A stretch of DNA of 64,000 nucleotides from Sphingomonas sp. EC-HK361 (GTDB lineage: Bacteria > Pseudomonadota > Alphaproteobacteria > Sphingomonadales > Sphingomonadaceae). Positions 53,294 to 64,000 of the stretch are shown one piece after another; the stretch's first letter is position 1; each line of letters begins with the position of its first letter. The notes under the pieces are model-generated. The model was given only the letters and a program-made list of their open reading frames with translations, was not told the DNA's origin and ran no database searches. Location: positions 1,441,105-1,505,104 of the forward strand of contig NZ_LR701494.1 in the NCBI RefSeq assembly GCF_902498785.1, written 5' to 3'. The position numbers and the translations under genes were made by a program.

Positions 53294-55864
53294 CTACCCG
53301 CTGACCAGCCGCGCGATGTCGATCATGCCGCGCGCTGCCGACAGTCCCGGCGGCGTCGCGACGAAGCGCGGCACCCAATCCGGCCCGAACTTCTCCTTGA
53401 ACGCGCGAAGCCCCGCAAAGCCATAAAGTCGCTCGCCATTGTCGAACAGCAGATGCCCGATCCGCGCCCAGATCGGCGCGAGCGGCCCGGCGCGCAGCCC
53501 CGACAGCGGCGCCATTCCGAGGTTGAACCGCGCGAACCCTTGCGTCCGCGCCCACTCGATCAGCCGCACGATCATCATGTCCATCGTGCCATAGGGCGCA
53601 TCGTTCACATGGCGCATGAGGTCGATAGAAGCCTCCGTCCCGTCGCCAGAACGCCAGATATTGGCGAAGGCGACGATGCGGTTGCCGACCCGAACGACCG
53701 CCATGTCGAAGTGCGCGAGATAGCCGGCGTCGAACGCACCGAGGCTGAAGCGCTTCTCGCGGCCGTGCCGGTCGCCGAGCCATTCGTCGGAAATCGCGCG
53801 GAGTTCCGCCATCATCGGCGGCATTTCGGCGGCCGATACGATGGAGAAGACCGCGCCTGCCGCATCGCACCGCCGGATCGCGTGCCGCAGCGGCTTCGCG
53901 CGCGGGCCGGCCAGCGTGAAGCGGGTGAGATCGACGCGCGCCTCCTCGCCATATTTCATCGGCTGGAGGCCAAGGTCGACAAACAGCGGCAGCATCGCCT
54001 CGCTCGCCTGGAACACGCAGATCCGGCCGCGCTCGCCATGCGCGCGCCGCCTTAGTGCCCAGAGAAGCTCGTCCCACGCCGCGCGCGGGCCGACGGGGTC
54101 GCCCATCACGATCCAGCTGCGCCCCTGCACGCGGTACATCAGGAACGCGTCATGGGCAGCTGACAGCAGGAAGCGCTTGTCGCCGGTAAGCGCCAGATTC
54201 GCATCGCTGCGCGGCGAGCGCGCGAACGCCGCCTGCGCCACGTCGTCGGGCAGAATGTCGGCGATGGCGCGCGGCCGGTGCGCGGCGAGCAGGTGCCAGA
54301 GCGCGGTCGCGGCAAGGAGCACGCCCGCGCCGAAACTCGCGCGCAGGAAGCGTGGCGCATTCCCTTTAAGGGCAAACCGCCACCATAAGTCATCGGAATA
54401 GGGGATGCGCTTATAGGCGAAGAACCCAGCCCATACGCTCATCGCGATCGCGGCGGCGGCGGCGGCGATCCAGCGCCAGTCGGGCGGATCGGTGAACACG
54501 CCGCCGCGCCGGGTGAAGGCCGGCCGGGCATATTGCAGCACCGCAAGGATGGCCGCGATCAGCAGCGCTTCTTCCCAATCGAAGCCCTTGGCAAGCGAGA
54601 AGACGATGCCGCCCGCGAGCATCAGCCGCGCGGTATCGAAGCCACTGCGCAGTCGTGCCCGCAGGGCGGGTGCGACGAGCAGCAGAGCTGTGCCGACAAG
54701 GCTCCCGGCGAGATGCGACCCTTCGATGAAGGGCAGGGGCAGCAGCTCGTCGAGCGCACTCAGGCGACCCTTCACACCCGGCAACGCGCCGGAGACGAGC
54801 AGGATCAGCCCGCCGGTGAAGACCAGCACCGTGACGGCCGTCGGCGCAAATCCGCGCGCGGTGCGCTGGACGAAGCCGAGCCCGCGCGCGATCGGGTGGC
54901 GCAGGCGATACCCTTCCGCGACCAGCACGCCACTCGCCGCGAGGAGGAGCGGCAGGATGTAGTAGATGAGCCGATACAGGAGGAGCGCCGCGAAGACGTC
55001 CGGCCGATCGCCGGGGACCGAGGCGATCATTACCGCCTCGAACACGCCGACCCCGCCCGGCACATGGCTGACGAGCGCGATGACGATCGCGAGGGCGTAG
55101 GCGAACAGGAAAGCGGGAAAGAGCGCCGGCGAGAGATCGGGGACGAGCACGAACAGCGCGGCGGACGCCGCGGCCAGATCGACCAGCGCGACGATGGCGA
55201 GGGTTGCCTGGCGGGGAAGCGTCGGGATCGGCAGGTCGAAGTTGAGAGCGGCGATGCGCTTCATCCCCATCGCCCGTGCGAGCGGCAGGCCCGCGAGGAG
55301 GGCGGCGAGCGCCAGCCCCATCAGCCGCGCCGCATCGGCGGTGAAATCCTGCCCCAGCACGGTGACGCCGCCACCGCCCGCCAGCAGTGCGAGGGCCGCG
55401 ACCCCGCCGACGCCGATCCAGAAAGTGATCGACGCGATCAGGACGACCTGCCCCGTCTCGGCAAGGCTGAGCCCCGCGCCGCGGTAGATGCGCAGTCGCG
55501 CCGACCCCCCGGTCAGCAGCGAAAGGCCGAGATTGTGGCTGAGCGTATAGCTGGTGAACGACGCGACCGCGGCGGTGCGCCACGGCAATCGGCGACCGAT
55601 CGTGCTGAGCGCGATGACGTCGTAGAACGTCAGCGCGAGATAGCTGAGCGCCGTCAACACGAAGGCAAGGGCGATCCGCGCCGGCGGGATCTGCGCTAGG
55701 CTGGCCCGCACATCCTTCAGGTGCACGCTCAGCAGCACGCGGTGGAGCGCGAGAAAGCCGAGCGTGCCGATGAGCGCGACGAGCGCGAGGGTCAGGATGC
55801 GCCGGTTGCGCCGGGCAAAGCCGGCCAACCGCGCGGCGGGCGTGCTCACCCCACGCGCCGCCAT
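53294..55864 (-). CDS. mprF: MprF-family aminoacyl-phosphatidylglycerol synthase/flippase
   Basis: An 856-residue bifunctional membrane protein. The first about 560 residues form many helices (SHNLGLSLLTGGSARLRIYR; VSHVPGGVGVFEAVMIASVP), the flippase part. The C-terminal cytoplasmic synthase domain (YRVQGRSWIVMGDPVGPRAA; NLGMAPLSGL) transfers an amino acid, commonly lysine, from tRNA to phosphatidylglycerol. The result is a less negative membrane surface. ATG 55864 is one start; a GTG at 55849 overlapping the DUF2147 stop is another. Confidence 0.9.
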   Translation of the reverse strand: MAARGVSTPAARLAGFARRNRRILTLALVALIGTLGFLALHRVLLSVHLKDVRASLAQIPPARIALAFVLTALSYLALTFYDVIALSTIGRRLPWRTAAVASFTSYTLSHNLGLSLLTGGSARLRIYRGAGLSLAETGQVVLIASITFWIGVGGVAALALLAGGGGVTVLGQDFTADAARLMGLALAALLAGLPLARAMGMKRIAALNFDLPIPTLPRQATLAIVALVDLAAASAALFVLVPDLSPALFPAFLFAYALAIVIALVSHVPGGVGVFEAVMIASVPGDRPDVFAALLLYRLIYYILPLLLAASGVLVAEGYRLRHPIARGLGFVQRTARGFAPTAVTVLVFTGGLILLVSGALPGVKGRLSALDELLPLPFIEGSHLAGSLVGTALLLVAPALRARLRSGFDTARLMLAGGIVFSLAKGFDWEEALLIAAILAVLQYARPAFTRRGGVFTDPPDWRWIAAAAAAIAMSVWAGFFAYKRIPYSDDLWWRFALKGNAPRFLRASFGAGVLLAATALWHLLAAHRPRAIADILPDDVAQAAFARSPRSDANLALTGDKRFLLSAAHDAFLMYRVQGRSWIVMGDPVGPRAAWDELLWALRRRAHGERGRICVFQASEAMLPLFVDLGLQPMKYGEEARVDLTRFTLAGPRAKPLRHAIRRCDAAGAVFSIVSAAEMPPMMAELRAISDEWLGDRHGREKRFSLGAFDAGYLAHFDMAVVRVGNRIVAFANIWRSGDGTEASIDLMRHVNDAPYGTMDMMIVRLIEWARTQGFARFNLGMAPLSGLRAGPLAPIWARIGHLLFDNGERLYGFAGLRAFKEKFGPDWVPRFVATPPGLSAARGMIDIARLVSG

Positions 55865-56262
55865 GTCTGCGACTTGCAGAACAAGTGGCCCATCAGGCAC
55901 CCGGCGATGGTCAGCGTGTCGGGGGTGGTCAGCCGGATGTGTGACGGAAAGGTCCGCCCCATGTCGGGCACATAGACCCGTCCCGACCACTCGCCGCCGC
56001 CCGCTGCGCGATAGCCTTGCAGCAACTGCATGCCGACGAGCCGTTGCACTCCGGCGTCGCGCGCATCGGACTGCGCGGTCGAATCGGCCCAGACGATCGC
56101 GCCGCAGAGCGTCGACGGCCCGCAGGCGTGGGTTTCGACTTCCAGCGTATGGCGCGGATTGGCCCAGCGACCGATCGGCGGCGTGCTGTCGGGCACGGGA
56201 ACCGCGGCGACGATCGCCGTCGCGGCGATCGGCAGGGCGAGCAGGGGTGATAGGCGTTTCAT
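55846..56262 (-). CDS. DUF2147 exported protein
   Basis: A 138-residue secreted protein. A signal peptide (PLLALPIAATAIVAAVP) is followed by the DUF2147 domain (IGRWANPRHTLEVETHACGP; LCGAIVWADS; YVPDMGRTFPSHIRLTTPDT; LTIAGCLMGHLFCKSQTWRR). Function unknown, probably periplasmic. It overlaps both neighbours by a few bases, so it is part of the virJ-DUF2147-mprF unit. Confidence 0.88.
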   Translation of the reverse strand: MKRLSPLLALPIAATAIVAAVPVPDSTPPIGRWANPRHTLEVETHACGPSTLCGAIVWADSTAQSDARDAGVQRLVGMQLLQGYRAAGGGEWSGRVYVPDMGRTFPSHIRLTTPDTLTIAGCLMGHLFCKSQTWRRVG

Positions 56263-56999
56263 GACGGGGTCCGGCTGGATTGGATGACGCCGCGCAGCGC
56301 GCCGAGGACGTGCCCGACCAGGCTGGCGTCGTCATGGCCGAGGAAATGCCCGCCCGGCATCGCGACGATGGTCGCATTGGGCAGGCGGAGGAGCGGGCAC
56401 AGGCTGTCTGGTTCGGCCTTGCCGTAGATGCAGGTCAGCGGTGCCCAGGTAATGGTGCGCGCAGTCGTCGTCGCGATCGAATCGGGAGCGGCGCGATAGG
56501 CGAGGCCGGACGGGTCGGCGCGGAAATACACGCTTTGCCCGGGCACAACGAGGACGATCGCGGCCACCTTTGCGCGCAGGTCGGCGGGAAAGTCGGCGAG
56601 GCCCGTCTGCAGGATGTCGCTGCCATAGGACTGGCCGATCAGCACCAGTCGCGCGGCGCCCGTCTGCGCAAGCGCGCGCCGCGCGCTGTCGGCGACGATC
56701 GCGTCGATCTCCGCACGGGTCTTGCGCGTGCGAAAGGCGGTGGAGGAACTGACGCCGAGTATGGGGATGCCGTGTTCGGCCAGCGCCCGCGTCGTCGGCG
56801 GCCCCATGCCGAAACGGAGGCCCATGTCGCCGCTGAAATAGAGCGCGGCGAGCCGGGTCTTGGGGCCGTCGGCGGCGAGCAGATGATAGGCGTCGGCGTC
56901 GAAGAAACCGCCGGCCCAGGCGGTGACCGCGATCGCCAGCGCAACGGCGGCGGCCGCAAGGCCGAACGGACGGAGACGACGGGGGCGGGGGCGAGGCAT
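56259..56999 (-). CDS. VirJ/AcvB-like periplasmic hydrolase
   Basis: A 246-residue alpha/beta hydrolase with an N-terminal signal/anchor (FGLAAAAVALAIAVTAWAGG). The nucleophile is in VLIGQSYGSDILQ, and a late His in GGHFLGHDDA completes the site. The family is VirJ/AcvB; in Agrobacterium and Rhizobium the AcvB/AtvA protein, encoded next to the mprF homologue lpiA, hydrolyses lysyl-phosphatidylglycerol. The mprF gene lies two genes downstream in the same unit, which supports the same activity. Confidence 0.83.
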   Translation of the reverse strand: MPRPRPRRLRPFGLAAAAVALAIAVTAWAGGFFDADAYHLLAADGPKTRLAALYFSGDMGLRFGMGPPTTRALAEHGIPILGVSSSTAFRTRKTRAEIDAIVADSARRALAQTGAARLVLIGQSYGSDILQTGLADFPADLRAKVAAIVLVVPGQSVYFRADPSGLAYRAAPDSIATTTARTITWAPLTCIYGKAEPDSLCPLLRLPNATIVAMPGGHFLGHDDASLVGHVLGALRGVIQSSRTPS

Positions 57000-57117
57000 C
57001 CCCGCGGTCTATGCGCGCAGCGTTGACGCGATGATGGCGGCGCGATGACGAAGCTGTCACGCCCCCGGGGAGAGGGCGTGGGGGGGGCGGGGCGGGACGT
57101 GCCTGAAGCCCCTCGTC

Positions 57118-57150
57118 ACCCCGGCCCCCGAGCCGGGGTCCCGCTTTTTT
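57118..57150. repeat. GC hairpin with T-run, dispersed repeat copy
   Basis: ACCCCGGC (57118-57125) pairs with GCCGGGGT (57132-57139), followed by a run of six T. The start CTCGTCACCCCGG is the same as at 27112-27124, so it is a repeat family. It can act as a terminator for plus-strand transcripts. Confidence 0.65.
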
Positions 57151-57153
57151 AAG

Positions 57154-57225
57154 GGGCGGATAAGTGGTCAAAATGGAAGGAAGAAAGCGGTCGGCAGAGC
57201 GCTTTCTTCCTCCCTTTATCCGCCC
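57154..57225. repeat. Long imperfect hairpin
   Basis: GGGCGGATAA (57154-57163) pairs with TTATCCGCCC (57216-57225). Inside, GGAAGAAAGCG (57179-57189) pairs with CGCTTTCTTCC (57200-57210). It is the second of four inverted repeats in this 490-base gap. Confidence 0.7.
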
Positions 57226-57229
57226 GTTG

Positions 57230-57293
57230 GTTTCGAGCGTAGTCGAGAAACGTTTCCAAGCGCTGTCCAGCGTTTCTCGACTTCGCTCGAAAC
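57230..57293. repeat. Inverted repeat with 23-base arms
   Basis: The arms 57230-57252 (GTTTCGAGCGTAGTCGAGAA...) and 57271-57293 are reverse complements with one mismatch. The motif TTTCGAGCG-AGTCGAGAAACG is a familiar dispersed element of sphingomonad intergenic DNA. Confidence 0.7.
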
Positions 57294-57339
57294 GAACGGA
57301 GGTAGTGATTCCAGCCAGCCCTTTTCGTTCGAAGAAAAG

Positions 57340-57373
57340 AAACGCCCCGGCGGCAGCCGGGGCGTTTCTTTTT
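57340..57373. terminator. Strong terminator hairpin downstream of coxA, working both ways
   Basis: AAACGCCCCGGC (57340-57351) pairs perfectly with GCCGGGGCGTTT (57356-57367) around a GGCA loop. T-rich tracts lie on both sides, so on the minus strand it follows the coxA stop by about 115 bases. Confidence 0.85.
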
Positions 57374-57488
57374 GGCCGGGCCGACACCGGCGTTAATCCG
57401 GTGTCGTCGAACGGGGCGATGCCCCGCCGGCCTGCCGTTCGCGTGCCCTTGCGGGCAGCGCCGCGCAGCGTGCGCGACGCACTCCGGC

Positions 57489-60327
<2,839 letters not shown>

Positions 60328-60561
60328 CGTCCGTCGTCACCCTCTTCTAGACGGTCGCCCGAGCCACGCCCGTGCGCGAGGCCCATGCGCGAGGCTTTGC
60401 CCCCTTTTAAACAGTGGGCCTATACGCAGGGGGAGCGCCGCGCCGCAAGCGGGCGGCCGCGGTTTTTTGGCAGGTGCCGCGTTGCAGACCGCCGATTGCG
60501 CTCCTATGCGGCCTCCAGGATCGCCCGCGCGGGCGCTGCCGAGACCCGGAGGAGATCGCCA

Positions 60562-61143
60562 ATGACCGACGAGGAGGTTCTGGCCGAGTTCCGCGGCGCC
60601 GATGCGCTGCTGGAGGGGCATTTCATCCTGTCGTCGGGGCTGCACTCCTCCCGCTACCTGCAGTGCGCGCGCGTGTTGATGGACCCGGCACGCGGCGCCC
60701 GACTCGCATCCGCGCTCGTCGAGCGAATCCCGGGCGACCTGCGCGCACGGATCAGCGCGGTCGTCTCTCCGGCGATGGGCGGGATCATCGCCGGCCACGA
60801 AATGGCGCGGGCATTGCGCGTCGAGGCGATGTTCGTCGAGCGTCCCACCGGCACCTTCGAACTGCGCCGCGGCTTCCGGCTCGCGCCGGGCCAGGAGGTG
60901 CTGATGATGGAGGATGTCGTCACCACGGGACTGTCGAGCCGCGAGGCGATCAGGGCGATCGAGGACGCGGGCGGGCGCGTGATCGCGGCGGGGGCGCTGG
61001 TGGATCGATCGAACGGGTCGGCCGATCTCGGCGTGCCGTTCTTCTCGCTCATCCGCCTCGACGTGCCGACCTATGCGGCCGATGCGCTGCCCGCAGCCCT
61101 GACGGCGATCCCCGCGACCAAGCCGGGGAGCAGAGCCGCGTGA
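60562..61143 (+). CDS. pyrE: Orotate phosphoribosyltransferase PyrE
   Basis: A 193-residue enzyme of pyrimidine synthesis that makes OMP from orotate and PRPP. The PRPP-binding motif is VLMMEDVVTTGLSSREAI, and an early FILSSGLHSSRYLQC region is typical of the family. Start ATG 60562 has GGAGGAG upstream. It is first in a unit with the membrane protein, pdxJ, acpS and lepB, all overlapping or nearly so. Confidence 0.95.
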   Translation: MTDEEVLAEFRGADALLEGHFILSSGLHSSRYLQCARVLMDPARGARLASALVERIPGDLRARISAVVSPAMGGIIAGHEMARALRVEAMFVERPTGTFELRRGFRLAPGQEVLMMEDVVTTGLSSREAIRAIEDAGGRVIAAGALVDRSNGSADLGVPFFSLIRLDVPTYAADALPAALTAIPATKPGSRAA

Positions 61144-61625
61144 GCCCCTTTACCGGGCGCGCCATCGGCCTCGCCTTCGCGACGCTGTGGCTTCTGCTGG
61201 GGGCCGGGGCCCTGCCGCTTCCTTGGCGCTATGTGGTCGGCGGGCTTGGCGTGGCTGCGATCATCGCGCTCGTAATCCGCGCTTGGCGAATGAATGAGCG
61301 GCGGACGGGGCTCTTCCGGATGGGGCGCTATCGGCTTTCGGTCGCGCTGGAGTTCGGCGCTATCGCGTTTACGAGCTATCTGCTCATGAAAACGGGATCG
61401 GGCGGATATCTCATTCCTGCGGTCGGCGTGATTGTCGGGCTCCATTTCATCGGCCTGTGGTGGGCTGGTGGCGGCATTCAGTATCTCCAGCTCGCCGGCT
61501 TGATGACGGTCATCGACTCTTTCGCGCTGCTGCTTCCGCCCGGCAGCGCGTCGATGCAGGCGGTGGCAGGGCTTGGGTCTGCCGCCGCCCTTGCGGGAAT
61601 TGCCGGCACGGGCGCGCGCCGATGA
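61140..61625 (+). CDS. Hypothetical membrane protein
   Basis: A 161-residue protein of unknown function with about five membrane helices ([68 protein letters not shown]). It starts with a GTG that overlaps the pyrE stop (GTGA), and its stop overlaps the pdxJ start. So it is co-translated in the pyrE-pdxJ string. Confidence 0.82.
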   Translation: MSPFTGRAIGLAFATLWLLLGAGALPLPWRYVVGGLGVAAIIALVIRAWRMNERRTGLFRMGRYRLSVALEFGAIAFTSYLLMKTGSGGYLIPAVGVIVGLHFIGLWWAGGGIQYLQLAGLMTVIDSFALLLPPGSASMQAVAGLGSAAALAGIAGTGARR

Positions 61626-62350
61626 CCCGTCCCCTGCGCCTCGGCGTCAACATCGATCACGTCGCGACCGTGCGCAACGCGCGCGGGAGCGGCTATCCCG
61701 ATCCGGTGCGCGCGGCCTTGCTGGCGGCGGATGCGGGCGCGGACGGCATCACCGCGCATCTGCGTGAGGATCGCCGCCACATCACCGACGACGATATCGC
61801 GCGGCTTTCGGCCAAACTGACGATACCGCTGAACCTGGAGATGGCGGCGACCGACGAGATGCTGGGTATTGCGCTGCGCCATCGTCCCCACGCGGCGTGC
61901 ATCGTCCCCGAAAAGCGCGAGGAGCGGACGACCGAAGGCGGGCTGGATGCCGCCGGCCAGCACAACCATCTCGCACCGATGGTCACGGCCCTGGGTGAGG
62001 TCGGCATCCGCGTCTCGCTGTTCATCGAACCCGATGCGCGCCAGATCGATGCCGCGGTGCGCCTCGGCGCGCCCGTCGTCGAACTCCACACCGGCCGCTA
62101 TGCCGAACTCGACGGACCAGCGCGGGCCGACGAATTGCGCCGGATTGCCGATGCCGCAGCGCTTGCGACCAAGAACGGCATCGAGGTCCACGCCGGCCAT
62201 GGCCTGACCTATGACAATGTCGGCCCGATCGCCGCTATCCCGCAGGTGCGCGAACTGAACATCGGCCATTTCCTGATCGGTGAGGCGATCTTTTCCGGGC
62301 TTGGTGACGCGGTGCGCCGGATGCGCGAAGAAATGGACGCGGCGCGGTGA
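61622..62350 (+). CDS. pdxJ: Pyridoxine 5'-phosphate synthase PdxJ
   Basis: A 242-residue TIM-barrel enzyme that makes pyridoxine 5'-phosphate in the deoxyxylulose-phosphate route. Motifs are [48 protein letters not shown] and [16 protein letters not shown]. Start ATG 61622 overlaps the upstream gene. AcpS follows with overlap, as in many bacteria. Confidence 0.96.
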   Translation: MTRPLRLGVNIDHVATVRNARGSGYPDPVRAALLAADAGADGITAHLREDRRHITDDDIARLSAKLTIPLNLEMAATDEMLGIALRHRPHAACIVPEKREERTTEGGLDAAGQHNHLAPMVTALGEVGIRVSLFIEPDARQIDAAVRLGAPVVELHTGRYAELDGPARADELRRIADAAALATKNGIEVHAGHGLTYDNVGPIAAIPQVRELNIGHFLIGEAIFSGLGDAVRRMREEMDAAR

Positions 62351-62754
62351 TCCTCGGCCTCGGCTCCGATCTGTGCAATATCGAGCGAATTCAGGCGTCT
62401 CTCGATCGTTTCGGCGATCGCTTCGAAACCCGCGTCTTCACCGATGTCGAGCGTGCGAAGGCCTCGCGGCGCCCCTTCACCAAGGCGGGCACCCTCGCCA
62501 AGCGTTTCGCCGCCAAGGAGGCGTTTTCGAAAGCGGTGGGCACCGGTTTCCGGCGCGGCGTTTTCATGAAGGACATCGGCGTCGTCAACGCGCCCTCCGG
62601 CGCGCCGACGCTCGCGCTGACGGGCGGGGCCAAGGCAAGGCTTGACGCCATGATACCGGCGGGCCACGTCGGACGCGTGCATTTGACCATGACCGACGAT
62701 CATCCCTGGGCGCAGGCCCTTGTCGTGATCGAGGCGGTCCGTTCCGAAGAGTAG
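62347..62754 (+). CDS. acpS: Holo-acyl-carrier-protein synthase AcpS
   Basis: A 135-residue phosphopantetheinyl transferase that activates acyl carrier protein. The first motif is [20 protein letters not shown] and the second [19 protein letters not shown], with the metal-binding Asp and Glu. The start is a GTG overlapping the pdxJ stop (GTGA). Length is normal. Confidence 0.95.
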   Translation: MILGLGSDLCNIERIQASLDRFGDRFETRVFTDVERAKASRRPFTKAGTLAKRFAAKEAFSKAVGTGFRRGVFMKDIGVVNAPSGAPTLALTGGAKARLDAMIPAGHVGRVHLTMTDDHPWAQALVVIEAVRSEE

Positions 62755-62757
62755 CCG

Positions 62758-63690
62758 ATGCCCGAGGAGTTGAGTTTGCGCAGCGAGCGTGCCACCGATC
62801 GCACGGTGATGAAGAAGCGCGGCAGCGGTTTCTGGTCGGAGGTGAAGGGGATTTTCTGGCTGCTGCTGGCCGTCCTCGGCTTCCACAGTTTCATCGCCAA
62901 GCCCTTCTACATCCCCAGCGAATCGATGCTGCCGGGGCTGGAGGTCGGCGACCGGCTGGTCGTCAGCAAGTTCGCTTATGGCTGGTCGTTCGTCTCGCCG
63001 ACGATCCCCAACCCGGCCGCAATCGTGCGCGACCTGCTGCTCCACGAGCCGCAGGACAGCTGGACGGTGCAGTTCCCCTTCAGCAAGGGGCGCATTTTCG
63101 GGCATATCCCGGTGCGCGGCGATGTCGTCATCGTCACCCCGCCGGGCACCAACAGCGATTACATCAAGCGGGTCATCGGCCTGCCGGGCGATACGCTCGC
63201 GGTGCGCGGGGGCACGGTGTATCTGAACGCGAAGCCAGTGCAACGCGGGGCGCTCCATTACGAGAACCTGCCGATCGATTCGAACGCGACCTGCGATCCC
63301 GATCAATATCCGGGCGCGCGGCTCAGGCTGCCGGGCGGGACGAACGTCTGTCACCTGCCGATCGTTACCGAGACGCTGCCCAATGGCCGGCGCTACGACA
63401 CGGTCGAGCTCGGCTACAGCCAGGGTGACAATTACGGGCCGGTGAAGATCCCCGCGAACCATGTCTTCCTGATGGGCGACAATCGCGATCGGTCGGCGGA
63501 CAGCCGCTTTCCGCTCGGCGGGTTCGACCGCGGCCTCGGCGGCCCGGTGCCGTGGGAGAATCTCGGCGGGCGCGCGGAGTTCATCACCTTCAGCCTTGAC
63601 GGCGATGCGACGTGGAACCCGCTGACCTGGTGGGGATCGCTGCGCTCGGGCCGCGCCGGCACCTCGCTCCATCCTGTAGTCGCGAAGTGA
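62758..63690 (+). CDS. lepB: Signal peptidase I LepB
   Basis: A 310-residue membrane protease that removes signal peptides. The nucleophile is in YIPSESMLPGLEVGDRLVV near residue 58, and the general-base Lys in NSDYIKRVIGLPGDTLAV. A conserved box GDNRDRSADSRFPLGG stands near the C-terminus. One membrane helix at the N-terminus (FWLLLAVLGFHSFIAKPF). Three bases after acpS. Confidence 0.95.
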   Translation: MPEELSLRSERATDRTVMKKRGSGFWSEVKGIFWLLLAVLGFHSFIAKPFYIPSESMLPGLEVGDRLVVSKFAYGWSFVSPTIPNPAAIVRDLLLHEPQDSWTVQFPFSKGRIFGHIPVRGDVVIVTPPGTNSDYIKRVIGLPGDTLAVRGGTVYLNAKPVQRGALHYENLPIDSNATCDPDQYPGARLRLPGGTNVCHLPIVTETLPNGRRYDTVELGYSQGDNYGPVKIPANHVFLMGDNRDRSADSRFPLGGFDRGLGGPVPWENLGGRAEFITFSLDGDATWNPLTWWGSLRSGRAGTSLHPVVAK

Positions 63691-64000
63691 GCGATCAACC
63701 CTTGACCGTCGTCGGCGGCGCGAGCCCGCACGAGGTGCGCGACCCTGCGACCCGGCGCGAGATCAAGCGGGCGGCGGTGTGGCTCGGCATGGCCTGCGGC
63801 ATCGCGCTCGTCGTGCTGCTGGTGCAGCCGCTGCTCATCATTTTCGCCGGGCTCGTCTTTGCGGCGATGCTCGACGGCGGGGTGCGCCTGCTCGGGCGGG
63901 TGCTGCCGATCGGGCGGGGATGGCGGCTGCTGATCGTCTGCCTGCTGACGATCATATTCCTCGTCACGACCTTCTACGTCGCTGGCGTCCAGATCACCGA
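63687..64000 (+). CDS. AI-2E family transporter, N-terminal part (runs off the window)
   Basis: The first 104 residues are in the window. The start is a GTG at 63687 overlapping the lepB stop (GTGA). Residues read REIKRAAVWLGMACGIALVV, then LLIIFAGLVFAAMLDGGVRL, the PerM/AI-2E family start with two early helices. The substrate is not known; the family includes sodium-proton antiporters and exporters. Confidence 0.82.
   Translation, partial: MSDQPLTVVGGASPHEVRDPATRREIKRAAVWLGMACGIALVVLLVQPLLIIFAGLVFAAMLDGGVRLLGRVLPIGRGWRLLIVCLLTIIFLVTTFYVAGVQIT

Noticed and set aside
57001-57480. Possible small ORFs in the virJ-coxA gap
   Set aside because: The open readings come from hairpin-rich repeat sequence and lack ribosome sites.

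Overview
The window is GC-rich DNA from an alphaproteobacterium, most likely a sphingomonad (Sphingomonas, Sphingobium or Sphingopyxis type). The call rests on the style of the housekeeping proteins (cytochrome c oxidase operon leading into SURF1 and threonine synthase, the large NAD-glutamate dehydrogenase, the pyrE-pdxJ-acpS-lepB string), many ATGA/GTGA gene overlaps, and palindromic intergenic repeats. Species cannot be fixed from the sequence alone.

Bases 1-21,500 hold an aromatic-degradation block. A styrene upper pathway (styA-styB monooxygenase, styC styrene oxide isomerase, styD phenylacetaldehyde dehydrogenase) sits beside a phenylacetyl-CoA lower pathway (paaK, paaABCDE, paaG, paaZ, paaF, paaH, paaJ, paaI). 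Together they would turn styrene into acetyl-CoA and succinyl-CoA. Accessory genes are an OmpW/AlkL-like outer-membrane protein, an EthD-domain protein, a NUDIX hydrolase, a TetR-family regulator (PaaR type) and a LysR regulator. Five related palindromes lie in front of the TetR gene, paaA, the paaH/paaG divergent promoters, the EthD-styD unit and styA. They suggest one regulon spanning both pathways, with no styrene two-component system in view.

Bases 21,500-24,930 are a junction zone: a broken IS5-like transposase, an excisionase-like HTH protein, a multiply frameshifted IS66 transposase and a 54-codon 3' remnant of radC. From about 24,935 more ordinary genes follow: a secreted pectate-lyase-like protein, a small exported protein, NAD-glutamate dehydrogenase, a PAS-domain protein and tRNA-Thr(CGT).

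Bases 33,380-39,600 look like an old integration site at the tRNA. They carry a recombinase C-terminal remnant reading into the tRNA, a DmeF-type metal exporter fragment, a Zur/Fur regulator, a broken class A acid phosphatase, a PhoD-like phosphatase and a ZnuD-like TonB-dependent receptor preceded by a Zur-box-like palindrome. Next come an S9 peptidase, a methyltransferase, an M1 peptidase and a thioredoxin-like protein. At 45.4-46.9 kb there is a rearrangement scar joining a truncated ABC ATPase to a headless hrpB.

Bases 46,890-60,330 carry respiration genes (NDUFS4-like subunit, coxB-coxA, ctaB, ctaG, coxC, SURF1) and thrC. The cox genes are split by an mprF-DUF2147-virJ/acvB block that probably makes and hydrolyses aminoacyl-phosphatidylglycerol. 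The window ends with pyrE, a membrane protein, pdxJ, acpS, lepB and the start of an AI-2E family transporter.
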